A DNA stretch of 39,532 nt from Candidatus Merdinaster equi (GTDB taxonomy: Bacteria; Bacillota; Clostridia; Lachnospirales; Lachnospiraceae): assembly GCA_018064935.1 (NCBI GenBank), contig JAGHUF010000044.1, positions 1 to 39,532 of the forward strand, in the 5' to 3' direction. Positions within the stretch are counted from its first letter, which is position 1; each line of letters starts with the position of its first letter. Both the position numbers and the translations under genes were made by a program. Of this stretch, positions 1 to 9,154 are shown one piece after another. Under the pieces are notes generated by a model. It searched no databases, was not told where the DNA came from, and worked only from the letters and a program-made list of their open reading frames with translations.

Positions 1-1505
1 ACTCGGCTCATAACTGTCTGAAGCACTTCGAAAGGAATCTGCGCTGCTTCTGCTGTCATGAAATCAATTGTACGAACTGCACGGACAACTACAGCATAGT
101 CATATGTACGTTCATCTCCCATGACACCTACAGAACGCATATTTGAAAGAGCGGCAAAGTACTGATTAGGCATCCATGGTGCATCGCAGCCATGCTCATC
201 CTTATATGCCTTCAGCGCCTTATCTACCTCTTCTCTGTAGATATAATCTGCGTCCTGAACAATTTTAACTTTCTCAGCAGTCACTTCACCAATGATACGA
301 ATACCAAGGCCTGGTCCCGGGAACGGCTGGCGATATACCAGGAATTCTGGAAGTCCAAGCTCAAGTCCAGCCTGTCTTACTTCGTCCTTAAACAGATTTC
401 TGAGAGGTTCAACAATATCCTTGAAATCCACGAAGTCTGGAAGTCCTCCAACATTATGATGTGACTTAATCACTGCTGACTCACCACCAAGTCCGGACTC
501 AACAACATCGGGATATATAGTTCCCTGAGCAAGGAAATCAACCGCACCAATCTTCTTGGCCTCTTCCTCAAACACACGGATGAATTCTTCTCCTATAATC
601 TTACGCTTACGCTCAGGCTCCTCAACACCTGCAAGCTTGCCGTAATAACGCTCCTGCGCATTAACGCGGATGAAGTTTATGTCAAATGAACCATCTGGTC
701 CAAAAATTTTCTCAACCTCATCTCCTTCATTCTTACGAAGTAGACCATGATCAACGAATACGCATGTAAGCTGTTTACCAATCGCCTTTGCCAGAAGTGC
801 CGCAAGAACAGATGAATCAACTCCACCAGAGAGAGCCAGAAGCACCTTGCCATCTCCAACCTTCTCACGAACTTCGCGAACTGTATTCTCAACGAAAGAA
901 TCCATTCTCCAGGTTCCGGCACAACCACAGATCTTTCTAACAAAGTTGAAAAGAATTTCTTTTCCATACTCGCTGTGAAGAACCTCTGGATGGAACTGAA
1001 TCGCATACAAAGGTCTGTCATCCTCTGTAGCAAGCGCTGCATAGGGACAATCTTCAGTGTGAGCAATCGACTTAAATCCGGGTGCAGCCGTTGAAATATA
1101 ATCATTATGGCTCATCCATACGATGCTCTCTGTTGGAACCCCCTCAAAAAGCAGTGATGAGGTGTCAAAAGTCGTAACTGTCTTACCATACTCTCTGACA
1201 GGCGCTTTTTCTACCTTTCCGCCCAATACATACTGCATGAGCTGAGCTCCGTAGCAAAGTCCCAGAACAGGAACTCCCAATCCCTCAAAAAGCTCTCTTG
1301 TCGCAGTAGGTGCACCCTCTTCATATACACTATTTGGTCCACCAGTCAGGATGATTCCCTTCGGATTCATCTCCTTAATCTTCTCAATATCTGTCTTGTA
1401 AGAATAAATCTCACAATAAACATTGCACTCTCTGACGCGGCGCGCTACCAGCTGATTATACTGTCCGCCGAAATCAATTACGATTACCATCTCTCTGTCA
1501 TTCAT
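1..1505 (-). CDS. guaA: GMP synthase (glutamine-hydrolysing), 3' end cut by the window edge
   Basis: Converts XMP to GMP with ATP and glutamine, the last step of guanine nucleotide synthesis, in the cytoplasm. The translation opens [20 protein letters not shown]. It carries the class I glutamine amidotransferase nucleophile Cys84 in GLCYGAQ and the His-Glu pair in QFHPEV, followed by the PP-loop motif SGGVDSS of the ATP pyrophosphatase domain and [11 protein letters not shown] of the dimerisation domain. The reading frame stays open to base 1 and still shows [19 protein letters not shown], so roughly 25 C-terminal residues lie outside the window. The ATG overlaps the murE stop as ATGA, so translation is probably coupled to murE. 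There is no room for a purine riboswitch directly upstream. Confidence 0.96.
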   Translation of the reverse strand, partial: MNDREMVIVIDFGGQYNQLVARRVRECNVYCEIYSYKTDIEKIKEMNPKGIILTGGPNSVYEEGAPTATRELFEGLGVPVLGLCYGAQLMQYVLGGKVEKAPVREYGKTVTTFDTSSLLFEGVPTESIVWMSHNDYISTAAPGFKSIAHTEDCPYAALATEDDRPLYAIQFHPEVLHSEYGKEILFNFVRKICGCAGTWRMDSFVENTVREVREKVGDGKVLLALSGGVDSSVLAALLAKAIGKQLTCVFVDHGLLRKNEGDEVEKIFGPDGSFDINFIRVNAQERYYGKLAGVEEPERKRKIIGEEFIRVFEEEAKKIGAVDFLAQGTIYPDVVESGLGGESAVIKSHHNVGGLPDFVDFKDIVEPLRNLFKDEVRQAGLELGLPEFLVYRQPFPGPGLGIRIIGEVTAEKVKIVQDADYIYREEVDKALKAYKDEHGCDAPWMPNQYFAALSNMRSVGVMGDERTYDYAVVVRAVRTIDFMTAEAAQIPFEVLQTVMSR

Positions 1506-3013
1506 GCTCCGTGCCTCTCCTTCTCGTAGCTCTCTACCGATTCTCTCTCACTGTAATGATACTTTTGACCTTTTATTTCCTGATAATCTTCATGCCCTTT
1601 TCCCAGCAAAATAATAAGATCCCCCGGCTGGGCATTGTCCATCGCATACCAGATTGCCTCACGCCTGTCTTCTATCTCAATATACTTGCCATTACTCTTC
1701 GCAAGTCCAACCTTAATATCCGCATTAATGGAACTTATATCCTCATCTCTCGGATTATCCTGTGTCAGAATGGACAGGTCCGCCATCTTACCGCACAGCT
1801 CACCCATGGCATATCTACGGAGCTTTGAGCGGTTTCCTCCACCTCCATACACACAGGTTATATGAGCCGGATTATACTCTTTTACTGTGTTAAGAAGACT
1901 CTCAACACTCACCTCATTGTGTGCATAATCAATCATAACTGAGTATGATCCACTGACAGGAACCATCTCCACTCTTCCCTTCACGTGAACCCCTGCAAGA
2001 GCTTTCAGCATATTTTCCTGCGGTATCCCCAGACAAACACCAAGCGACAGTGCGCAGAGTGCATTGTATATATTGAACTTACCCGGAACAGGAAGATATA
2101 CCTTGGCTTTCATATCTCCACCTGTCTCAAAGCTTATGCCAAGCTCACTTCCATTTCTGACAAGCTCATATGAATCAGCACGAAGATCTGCCGCAGAATC
2201 AAATCCAAATGTCATTATGTCACAGGTATGCTCCTTAATTACACCCTCCCACGAAGCATCATCCATATTTATGATGCCCATATGACACTGCTTAAACAAA
2301 AGAGATTTACAATACAGATACTCCTCCATTGACTCATGTTCGCCAGGTCCGATATGGTCCGCCGAGAAATTCGTGAATATACCATAATCAAAGGTCACTC
2401 CCGCAACTCGGCTCATCTTAAGTCCCTGCGAGGATACCTCCATCACGACATGTGTGCATCCTGCATCCACCATCATCGCGAACAGCTTCTGAAGCTCATA
2501 ACTCTCTGGAGTAGTATTCCCAGTCTTTATTTTTTCTCCATTGATTAGCGCACCTATCGTTCCTATAATTCCAGTCTTAAATCCGGCCTTTTCAAGGACC
2601 TCCTGAATCATAAACGATGTCGTCGTCTTGCCTTTGGTTCCTGTTATTCCAATTGTAGTGAGCTTCTCTGCAGGATATCCAAACCAGGCAGCAGACATAA
2701 TTGCCAGTGCAAGCCTGTTATCCTTTGTGGAAATGACTGTTACCTTATCATCCACATTCATTGTCACCAAAAGATCACGAACACTATCAGCATGATCCTC
2801 CTCAATAACAACAAGGGATGCACCATGCTCAATCACATCAGCTATATAATCATGTGAATCTCTTACCGTTCCTCGTATGCATATAAATGCAGAGCCTGAT
2901 TCGACCTTCCTGGAATCATAAACAACACCGCTGATTTCCATATCAGCACTGGTATCTTTTGAACCAAGAACATATTTGTAATCCAGTTTTTGCACAAGAG
3001 ATGAGAATTTCAT
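1502..3013 (-). CDS. murE: UDP-N-acetylmuramoyl-L-alanyl-D-glutamate--2,6-diaminopimelate ligase
   Basis: Cytoplasmic Mur ligase that adds the third amino acid to the peptidoglycan stem peptide. The ATP-binding loop [11 protein letters not shown] is at residues 122-132. The lysine expected to be carbamylated is K236 in the YLYCKSLLF context. The substrate-selecting motif is DNPR at 419-422, which in this family marks meso-diaminopimelate rather than lysine ligases. The 503-residue length is normal. The upstream neighbour dapF makes the meso-DAP substrate but is separated by a terminator-like hairpin, so murE probably has a promoter in the 146-base gap. An AAGGTAAGGG ribosome site precedes the ATG. 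The stop overlaps guaA. Confidence 0.96.
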   Translation of the reverse strand: MKFSSLVQKLDYKYVLGSKDTSADMEISGVVYDSRKVESGSAFICIRGTVRDSHDYIADVIEHGASLVVIEEDHADSVRDLLVTMNVDDKVTVISTKDNRLALAIMSAAWFGYPAEKLTTIGITGTKGKTTTSFMIQEVLEKAGFKTGIIGTIGALINGEKIKTGNTTPESYELQKLFAMMVDAGCTHVVMEVSSQGLKMSRVAGVTFDYGIFTNFSADHIGPGEHESMEEYLYCKSLLFKQCHMGIINMDDASWEGVIKEHTCDIMTFGFDSAADLRADSYELVRNGSELGISFETGGDMKAKVYLPVPGKFNIYNALCALSLGVCLGIPQENMLKALAGVHVKGRVEMVPVSGSYSVMIDYAHNEVSVESLLNTVKEYNPAHITCVYGGGGNRSKLRRYAMGELCGKMADLSILTQDNPRDEDISSINADIKVGLAKSNGKYIEIEDRREAIWYAMDNAQPGDLIILLGKGHEDYQEIKGQKYHYSERESVESYEKERHGA

Positions 3014-3095
3014 CTTAACACCCTTACCTTTTCATTAACTTGCAGGCTTTGGTTCGCAATAATATCCTACCTGTATAAATACTCTGATTTCTGAT

Positions 3096-3131
3096 TAAAG
3101 AAGACTCGTTCGGCTAACCGATGAGTCTTCT
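3096..3131 (-). terminator. Rho-independent terminator after dapF
   Basis: A nine-base stem AGAAGACTC / GAGTCTTCT encloses a shorter TCGG-CTAA-CCGA stem. On the minus strand the hairpin is followed by TTTAAT, a weak T-tract. It lies 29 bases past the dapF stop and before the murE start, so it probably ends metB-dapF transcription. The A-rich flank on the other side gives it some bidirectional character. Confidence 0.65.
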
Positions 3132-3159
3132 AACGCTTTTATTATTTCTTAATTCCTGC

Positions 3160-4023
3160 CTAGACCATATATTGCATGTCATCGGTATCTATTTCCGACT
3201 CAAATATAATATGTGACGGACCTGTCATAAATACATGATTTGTTTTTTCATCCCACTCGACCGTGAGATCTCCACCAATCTGATGAACTGTCACTTTCCT
3301 GTTACACATACCGAGGCGCATCGCAAAAACAGCAGCTGTGCAGCAGCCCGTTCCACATCCAATCGTCTCGCCACAGTTTCTCTCCCATTCACGAATCTTA
3401 ATATAATCTCTATTCACAACCTGCGCGAAAGTGACATTCGTTTTTTGGGGGAACAACTCAAGATTACATTCAATCGCTTTTCCATACCCCTCTACATCAA
3501 AAGAGTCAACGTCATCAATGAATGAAACCGTATGGGGATTGCCCCAGCTTAAGCTTGACAGATTCATAGTCTTATCGAGGACAGCTACCGGCTGATCAAC
3601 AAACTCATCTAACTGCGTCTGGACAGGAATCTGCTGTTTGGAAAACCTTGGCTCACCAATATCAGCACAAATATTCACAGCCTTCTTATCTTCAACAAAC
3701 AGGTGAACTCTCTGAACTCCACCAATTGTCTCAATCGTTATATCTTCTTTGCTTGTCAGACCGTAATCATAAACATACTTGCTTGTGCTACGGAGTGCAT
3801 TTCCGCACATCTCCGCTTCACTTCCATCTGGATTAAAAATCCTCATTCGAAAATCGCACTTCTCAGATGGGCATATCATTACCATTCCATCAGAACCAAC
3901 TCCGAAATGTTTGTCACTTACAAATCTTGCAAGCTCATTCTCATTTGTAATATTCTGATGAATCGCATCTATATATATGTATGGATTCCCATAGGCCTGC
4001 ATTTTGGTGAATCTAATCTTCAT
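3160..4023 (-). CDS. dapF: Diaminopimelate epimerase
   Basis: Interconverts LL- and meso-diaminopimelate without cofactor, the last step before meso-DAP enters lysine synthesis or peptidoglycan. The two catalytic cysteines are recognisable: Cys73 in EMCGNALR and Cys223 in IGCGTGC. NPDGSEAEMCGN is the family signature. The protein is 287 residues, close to the usual length. The N-terminal substrate loop reads MQAYGNPYIYID, differing from the common GLGNDF form. The upstream trans-sulfuration enzyme ends 28 bases before this start, so the two are probably co-transcribed. The product feeds the downstream DAP-type MurE. Confidence 0.95.
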   Translation of the reverse strand: MKIRFTKMQAYGNPYIYIDAIHQNITNENELARFVSDKHFGVGSDGMVMICPSEKCDFRMRIFNPDGSEAEMCGNALRSTSKYVYDYGLTSKEDITIETIGGVQRVHLFVEDKKAVNICADIGEPRFSKQQIPVQTQLDEFVDQPVAVLDKTMNLSSLSWGNPHTVSFIDDVDSFDVEGYGKAIECNLELFPQKTNVTFAQVVNRDYIKIREWERNCGETIGCGTGCCTAAVFAMRLGMCNRKVTVHQIGGDLTVEWDEKTNHVFMTGPSHIIFESEIDTDDMQYMV

Positions 4024-4051
4024 GTTTACCGCACTCTCACCTAAAAAACAT

Positions 4052-5233
4052 CTACCCGTTTATTGCCTGATCCAAGTCTGCAATCAAATCGTCCGCATTC
4101 TCAAGTCCTGCAGACAATCTAAGCAGACAATCAGTAATTCCAAGAGCATCTCTTATTTCTGCTGGGATAGATTCATGTGTCTGAGTCATTGGATATGTAA
4201 TCAATGTTTCAGGTCCACCAAGGCTCTCTGCAAAATAGATAAGATCAACTCTCTTTAATATCTTTTTAACCATATCGGCACTCTCTACTGCAAAAGAGAG
4301 CATGCCGCCAAATCCTGTACACTGCTTCTTCATGATGTCATAGCCCTGACTATCTTCGAAGCCGGCATAATATACCTTCTTAACCTTATCCTGCGTTCTC
4401 AGCCAATTTGCAATCTTCATTGCATTCTCGCTGTGACGTTCCATTCTAAGATGAAGGGTTTTAAGACCTCTGATTAACAGCCATGCATCCTGTGGCGCAA
4501 GCTGTGATCCATAAGTAATAAGATGCTTCTGAATCTGATCTATATACTCTTTGTCCTTTAGAACAACTATTCCTGCAAGAACATCATGATGTCCGCCGAT
4601 AAACTTCGTTCCACTATGAACAACAATGTCCGCCCCGAGTGTCAACGGCTTCTGGAAATAGGGAGACATCAATGTATTATCAACAACAAATATCAGACCA
4701 TGTGCATGCGCAATTTCAGCTATTTTGCTTATATCAGCCACCTTCATCATTGGATTAGTCGGCGTCTCCAAAAACAGCATCTTTGTTTTCGCAGAAATCG
4801 CCTTTTCAACATTTGCAGGATCACACATATCCACGTATGTGAATGTAAGATTCTGCTTCCTCAGTGGCGAATCACCCAGACGGAAAGTGCCTCCATAAAT
4901 ATCATCGCACAATACAACCTCGTCGCCGGGATTTAACAAGTCGAATACAGCTGCATTTGCTGCCTGACCAGAAGTAAATGCAAATGCTCTCTCTCCTCTT
5001 TCAAGGATTGCCATTGTCCTCTCAAGTTCCTGTCTTGTAGGATTCTGCAGCCTCGAATAATCGAATCCAGTTGACTCAAATAATCCTCTATGGCGGAATG
5101 TTGCAGCCTGATAAATCGGAAAACTAACTGCCCCCGAAAAAGGATCATGACCTAATGCACCATGCACCGTCTGCGAATCAAAATGCAGGTTTTCTTTCCT
5201 GTCATAGTCATTGAAATTATCGAAATTTTTCAT
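4052..5233 (-). CDS. Trans-sulfuration family PLP enzyme (cystathionine synthase/lyase type)
   Basis: Cys/Met-metabolism PLP-dependent enzyme of the fold-type I family that includes cystathionine gamma-synthase, beta-lyase and gamma-lyase. The Schiff-base lysine is K210 in VVHSGTKFIGGHHDVL, and the PLP aspartate lies in VVDNTLMSPYF. SRLQNPTR near residue 60 is the usual N-terminal motif. Start choice: a GTG two codons earlier (base 5239) sits only two bases from the AAGGAG ribosome site, whereas the ATG at 5233 is eight bases away, so I use the ATG (393 residues). Which reaction it performs cannot be settled from motifs. The KFIGGHHDVLAG form resembles clostridial beta/gamma-lyases. Probably co-transcribed with dapF. 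Confidence 0.88.
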   Translation of the reverse strand: MKNFDNFNDYDRKENLHFDSQTVHGALGHDPFSGAVSFPIYQAATFRHRGLFESTGFDYSRLQNPTRQELERTMAILERGERAFAFTSGQAANAAVFDLLNPGDEVVLCDDIYGGTFRLGDSPLRKQNLTFTYVDMCDPANVEKAISAKTKMLFLETPTNPMMKVADISKIAEIAHAHGLIFVVDNTLMSPYFQKPLTLGADIVVHSGTKFIGGHHDVLAGIVVLKDKEYIDQIQKHLITYGSQLAPQDAWLLIRGLKTLHLRMERHSENAMKIANWLRTQDKVKKVYYAGFEDSQGYDIMKKQCTGFGGMLSFAVESADMVKKILKRVDLIYFAESLGGPETLITYPMTQTHESIPAEIRDALGITDCLLRLSAGLENADDLIADLDQAING

Positions 5234-5316
5234 ACTCACTTCTCCTTTTTCGCAATGCGATTATGAGAAAATAATATGTTATCTTCAACCACTAACTTCC
5301 ATACAGCTCACGGAAA

Positions 5317-6708
5317 TTATAAATCACAGTTATTTACTGTTCTTGGATATGGAAGTACGTCACGAATATTTCCAATTCCAGTCAGATACATAACGCATCT
5401 CTCGAATCCAAGTCCAAATCCGGCATGACGTGCACTTCCATATTTGCGGAGATCAAGATAGAAATCGTAATCCTCTTTGCGAAGTCCAAGCTCATCCATT
5501 CTCTTTTCCAGAAGTTCAAGCGAATCCTCTCTCTGGCTTCCTCCAATAATCTCACCAATTCCAGGAACCAGACAGTCCATAGCTGCAACTGTCTTGCCGT
5601 CCTCATTGAGCTTCATGTAGAAGGCCTTGATTTCCTTAGGATAATCGGTAACAAATACTGGGCGCTTGAATTCTTTCTCAGTAAGGTATCTCTCATGCTC
5701 TGTCTGGAGATCGCATCCCCAGTATACCTTGTAATCGAATTCGTCATTGTGCTTCTCAAGAATCTTGATAGCCTCAGTGTATGTAACATGACCGAACTCA
5801 GAATTAACAACGTGATTGAGTCTCTCAAGAAGACCCTTGTCGATAAACTCATTGAAGAATTTCATCTCTTCAGGACACTTCTCCAAGGTATATCTGATTA
5901 CATATTTAATCATTGCTTCTGCGAGAATCATGTCGTCCTTGAGATCTGCAAAACACATCTCTGGCTCAATCATCCAGAACTCTGCTGCATGTCTGGTTGT
6001 ATTTGAATTCTCAGCACGGAAAGTTGGTCCAAATGTATAAACATTCTTGAATGCAAATGCATATGCCTCAACATTCAGCTGACCAGATACTGTCAAATTG
6101 GTTGGCTTTCCAAAGAAATCCTGCGAATAGTCAACTGATCCATCTTCATTCTTAGGAATGTTATTAAGGTCCATGGTTGTAACCTGGAACATCTCTCCAG
6201 CACCCTCACAGTCAGAACCTGTGATCAAAGGAGTGTGAACATATACAAAGCCTCTCTCCTGGAAGAAGTTGTGGATAGCGTACGCAATTACTGAACGAAC
6301 ACGGAATACTGCAGAGAAGGTGTTTGTTCTTGGACGAAGATGTGTAAGTGTACGAAGATACTCAAGAGTATGGCGCTTCTTCTGAAGAGGATAGTCAGGT
6401 GTTGATTCACCCTCAATACAAACCTCCTGTGCCTGCATCTCAAACTTCTGCTTTGCTTCAGGCGTTGCAACAATCTTTCCTTTGACGATAACTGCACTTC
6501 CTACACCCAGCTTGGTTACATCCTTAAAGTTCTCAAGCTGTTCGCCATATACAACCTGAAGTGTCTCAAAAAAAGTACCGTCATTAACAACCAGGAAACC
6601 GAAGGTCTTGGAATCTCTGTTGCTTCTAACCCAACCTCCAATTGTGACTGTCTTATCAACATATTTTTCTGTCTCTCTGTACAACTCTCTGATGTCTGTT
6701 AATTCCAT
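5317..6708 (-). CDS. asnS: Asparaginyl-tRNA synthetase
   Basis: Charges tRNA-Asn; a class II synthetase. An N-terminal OB-fold anticodon-binding domain (about residues 17-105, [18 protein letters not shown]) is followed by the catalytic core. This contains the AsnRS-specific [13 protein letters not shown], the motif 2 region [21 protein letters not shown] and motif 3 [15 protein letters not shown], ending [10 protein letters not shown]. At 463 residues it is full length. The ribosome site is AGAGGA before ATG. I see no T-box leader in the 127 bases upstream (no TGG-N-ACC-GCG type antiterminator), so tRNA-sensing control is not evident. It follows the lipoprotein gene on the same strand. Confidence 0.96.
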   Translation of the reverse strand: MELTDIRELYRETEKYVDKTVTIGGWVRSNRDSKTFGFLVVNDGTFFETLQVVYGEQLENFKDVTKLGVGSAVIVKGKIVATPEAKQKFEMQAQEVCIEGESTPDYPLQKKRHTLEYLRTLTHLRPRTNTFSAVFRVRSVIAYAIHNFFQERGFVYVHTPLITGSDCEGAGEMFQVTTMDLNNIPKNEDGSVDYSQDFFGKPTNLTVSGQLNVEAYAFAFKNVYTFGPTFRAENSNTTRHAAEFWMIEPEMCFADLKDDMILAEAMIKYVIRYTLEKCPEEMKFFNEFIDKGLLERLNHVVNSEFGHVTYTEAIKILEKHNDEFDYKVYWGCDLQTEHERYLTEKEFKRPVFVTDYPKEIKAFYMKLNEDGKTVAAMDCLVPGIGEIIGGSQREDSLELLEKRMDELGLRKEDYDFYLDLRKYGSARHAGFGLGFERCVMYLTGIGNIRDVLPYPRTVNNCDL

Positions 6709-6773
6709 TGTGTCCTCTTTTCCGCTACGCCGTGCGTAGATTTTTTATGCATGTATTTTATATGAATATTACA

Positions 6774-6803
6774 GATTGTTATGTGCTTCGCATTTTCACA
6801 ATC
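6774..6803. repeat. Imperfect inverted repeat between the FKBP lipoprotein gene and asnS
   Basis: GATTGT and ACAATC flank an 18-base centre that itself contains TGC-TTC-GCA, allowing a bulged hairpin. It lies in the 127-base gap upstream of asnS. It could be a weak terminator for the lipoprotein gene or a leader structure for asnS. There is no clear T-tract, so the role is uncertain. Confidence 0.3.
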
Positions 6804-6835
6804 CCACCCACAATTTGCTATTTGTGAGTTTATTT

Positions 6836-7996
6836 CTAGTTAGAAACAAATGTATTGTTATTATTAAGGAAATCGTTTACACGATTATATACGATGTAAA
6901 GATTTCTGAAATCATCCTTTGAAACCGCCTCAAGCATTGCATCAACGGAATCGTAATAACCGAACTGCTCGATATATGCCTGCGCCTCTTTATCAAACTG
7001 CTCCTGTGTCACAATTGACAGATTCTCAGCATCTGCTATCGCCTCAAATGTAAGGGCCTCCCTTGCACTCGATGTAGCTGCCTCAGCAACATCGGCCTCA
7101 AATGCCTCTTCCGTAGTTCCATAATATGTCTCGAGGAATTCACCCCTTGTTATACCAAACATCTGCGAATAGTAATCGACCTGCTCGTAAAATGCAGCCG
7201 CATAATAATCATACAATTCCTTTGGTGGTTCTTTAATATATTTGCAGTTAGCCATCACGGTACTAATCAGCGCACTCTTGCAGGCATCAGCGTATTTCTC
7301 AGCTGCTTCCTCTTCCAGCTGCTGTCTTCCCAAAGCCTTGAGCTCATCAACAGTATTGCAGCCGACATTCATATTCTTAACGGTCTCATCAGTCAGCTCA
7401 GGAGATACCTTCTCAGTAATTCCCACAAGACCGATTGTGAAATCAATATCCTTGCCAGCCATCTCCGGACGGTAGTTATCTGGGAAAGTCAGATGAAGCA
7501 CCTTCTCTTCTCCGACTGACATGCCTACTATTCCATCTTCGAATCCAGGAATCATGGTCCCAGAACCAAGCACAAGTGAAGTTGTCTTTCCTTCGGGTGT
7601 AGTTGCGGATTCAATTTCCTCGCCATCCATAACACCCTTGAAAGTAATTTCAACTGTATCACCATTCACTGCTGCTCTGTCTGTTACTGCCTGTGATACC
7701 GCAACAGTTGGAAGATACACTTCATTAATGTAATTAAGAATATCCTCATCAGTGACTGCTTTGAGCGGATCCACCGAAATAGTCATGTTTTTATAATCAC
7801 CAAGTGTTAAATACTCACTTGTGTCTATATTTGCGAGGGACTCCGCATTCCCTGCAAAAATATCCTGCGATACATCAGGTGTTTCTGTCACAACATTTGT
7901 ATTCGCAGAATTATTCTCACCATTATTCTGTCCGCACGCTGCCAGCATAGCCATGGCCGCCAAAATAGACACGAGCACTAGACTTCTTTTTTTCAT
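6836..7996 (-). CDS. Lipoprotein with trigger-factor-like FKBP peptidyl-prolyl isomerase domain
   Basis: Predicted extracytoplasmic folding factor. A lysine-rich signal peptide ends in the lipobox LAAC (Cys21), so the mature protein should be lipid-anchored on the outer face of the membrane. An FKBP domain runs from about residue 105 to 195 (NGDTVEITFKG, then GSGTMIPGFEDGIVGM, then FPDNYRPEMAGKDIDF), in the form found in trigger factor. The rest (about 196-380) is helical and resembles the trigger-factor C-terminal arms, with LTDETVKNMNVGCNTVDELK. The ribosome-binding N-terminal domain of cytoplasmic Tig is missing. It is 386 residues. It lies upstream of asnS on the same strand and is divergent from the membrane protein at 8173. 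Isomerase activity is inferred from the fold. Confidence 0.85.
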   Translation of the reverse strand: MKKRSLVLVSILAAMAMLAACGQNNGENNSANTNVVTETPDVSQDIFAGNAESLANIDTSEYLTLGDYKNMTISVDPLKAVTDEDILNYINEVYLPTVAVSQAVTDRAAVNGDTVEITFKGVMDGEEIESATTPEGKTTSLVLGSGTMIPGFEDGIVGMSVGEEKVLHLTFPDNYRPEMAGKDIDFTIGLVGITEKVSPELTDETVKNMNVGCNTVDELKALGRQQLEEEAAEKYADACKSALISTVMANCKYIKEPPKELYDYYAAAFYEQVDYYSQMFGITRGEFLETYYGTTEEAFEADVAEAATSSAREALTFEAIADAENLSIVTQEQFDKEAQAYIEQFGYYDSVDAMLEAVSKDDFRNLYIVYNRVNDFLNNNNTFVSN

Positions 7997-8103
7997 ATCT
8001 CCAAGCCTCTCCTTTTGTTGTTACAGTCGCATCAACATACAATATATAGATATACTATAACATTTCATTTATATCACAAACACGCCCATAAATAAAGACT
8101 TTC

Positions 8104-8132
8104 TTGCCTGTCGCATAGAAAAATGCTACAAT
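8104..8132 (+). promoter_or_regulatory. Sigma-A type promoter for the membrane-anchored protein gene
   Basis: TTGCCT (8104-8109) and TACAAT (8127-8132) are separated by exactly 17 bases and lie 40 bases upstream of the ATG at 8173. Both hexamers are close to the vegetative consensus. This is the best-formed promoter in the window. Confidence 0.7.
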
Positions 8133-8172
8133 AATTCTGCTTTATTTTATATATAGAAAGGTGGTCGTATAT

Positions 8173-8649
8173 ATGGATCCCGTCTGGTTAACAATACTCA
8201 TTGTTTTAGGCGTTGTTGTCGCTGTTTTAGTTGTTCTTTATTTTGTAGGTAAGAAGCTTCAGAAGAAGCAGGAAGCTCAGCAGAGTCAAATTGAAGCCTC
8301 AAAGCAGACATATAATATTCTTGTAATTGACAAAAAGAAGATGAAGCTCAAGGATGCAGGCCTTCCAGCTGCTGTTCTTGCTCAGACACCCAAGATGATG
8401 CGCGGTGCAAAGATGCCAATCGTTAAGGCTAAGATTGGTCCGCAGATTACTTCACTTATTGCTGATGCGAAGATTTTTGATTTGATTCCAGTGAAAAAGG
8501 AAATCAAAGCCACAATCAGTGGAATATATATCACAGATGTTAAGGCCGTTAGAGGTCCAGCTCTTGTAGCTCCTAAGAAGAAAAAGAGCAAGTACGCTAA
8601 GATGGTCGATAAGCTTCAGGAAAAAGCAGGCGCTAAGCCAATCAAATAA
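8173..8649 (+). CDS. Membrane-anchored protein of unknown function
   Basis: I do not recognise the family. An N-terminal hydrophobic segment of about 22 residues (from WLTILIVLGVVVAVL) is followed at once by a Lys/Gln-rich stretch (GKKLQKKQEAQQ), giving a single-pass N-out, C-in topology by charge. The roughly 120-residue cytoplasmic part is basic, with YNILVIDKKKMKLKDAGLP and a repeated beta-rich pattern, and ends in a lysine-rich tail (PKKKKSKYAKMVDKLQEK). Start choice: a GTG at 8161 lies inside the AAAGGTGG ribosome site, so the ATG at 8173 (158 residues) fits better. It has its own promoter and ends at a strong bidirectional terminator, so it is monocistronic. The basic tail could contact nucleic acid or acidic lipid, but that is a guess. 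Confidence 0.8.
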   Translation: MDPVWLTILIVLGVVVAVLVVLYFVGKKLQKKQEAQQSQIEASKQTYNILVIDKKKMKLKDAGLPAAVLAQTPKMMRGAKMPIVKAKIGPQITSLIADAKIFDLIPVKKEIKATISGIYITDVKAVRGPALVAPKKKKSKYAKMVDKLQEKAGAKPIK

Positions 8650-8652
8650 AAA

Positions 8653-8680
8653 AAGACCGGTTCTTGGACCGGTTCTTTTT
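8653..8680. terminator. Bidirectional Rho-independent terminator
   Basis: The stem AAGACCGGT / ACCGGTTCTT, with one bulged base, is flanked by A-tracts and T-tracts on both sides, so it can terminate transcripts in either direction. It starts four bases after the plus-strand stop and ends three bases before the minus-strand DUF1934 stop, serving both convergent genes. Confidence 0.85.
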
Positions 8681-8682
8681 TA

Positions 8683-9114
8683 TTACCCGACAGGCGACAC
8701 CTCAATAATAATCAGCGAGCTTCCGCTCTCCGAATCATCCCCATTCCAAAGGATTCTGTATTTTGCTCTGATATTTATGGTGTCATCATTTTCCTTGTAC
8801 TTGACGAGTTCTGTCTTTATCGACATCGGAAGCACTCCATATGGCGTTTGGTAGGAACACTCAGTTATTCCCCTCAAATCAAACACCATCTTAACGGTTG
8901 AATGTCCTTTTTTTACCACCTCAAGCAGACCCTCACTATATTTGATAAGCTGGTCTGTCTTCTCACCGCTCTCCGGGTCTGTCTCATGAAAAGAAATATA
9001 GTGCATTCCATCCTTGAGATAATGACTGCCAGTTGCTCTGGTGACTACCTCATCTTCATTTCCATCTATATCTGTGTGTATTCCACGGATTGTTATATCT
9101 GCTTCTCGTCTCAT
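8683..9114 (-). CDS. DUF1934 (YwiB-like) beta-barrel protein
   Basis: A 143-residue soluble protein matching the DUF1934 family of small calycin-like beta-barrels. It opens RREADITIRGIHTDIDGNED, has the conserved HYISFHETD and LIKYSEGLLEVVKKG blocks, and closes YRILWNGDDSESGSSLIIIEV. There is no signal peptide or membrane segment. The function of the family is not established. It is the last gene of the ddl-to-ispE operon, 40 bases after ispE and just before the shared terminator. Confidence 0.8.
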   Translation of the reverse strand: MRREADITIRGIHTDIDGNEDEVVTRATGSHYLKDGMHYISFHETDPESGEKTDQLIKYSEGLLEVVKKGHSTVKMVFDLRGITECSYQTPYGVLPMSIKTELVKYKENDDTINIRAKYRILWNGDDSESGSSLIIIEVSPVG

Positions 9115-9154
9115 ATTATGATTCTTTTTGCGATTCTTTTTGTAATTCTGTTAT

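Noticed and set aside
5425-6006. A 193-codon plus-strand open frame opposite asnS
   Set aside because: Antisense to the conserved catalytic core of AsnRS; composition and lack of a ribosome site mark it as chance.
6709-6835. T-box or other riboswitch upstream of asnS
   Set aside because: No T-box sequence in 127 bases; only one imperfect inverted repeat, listed separately with low confidence.
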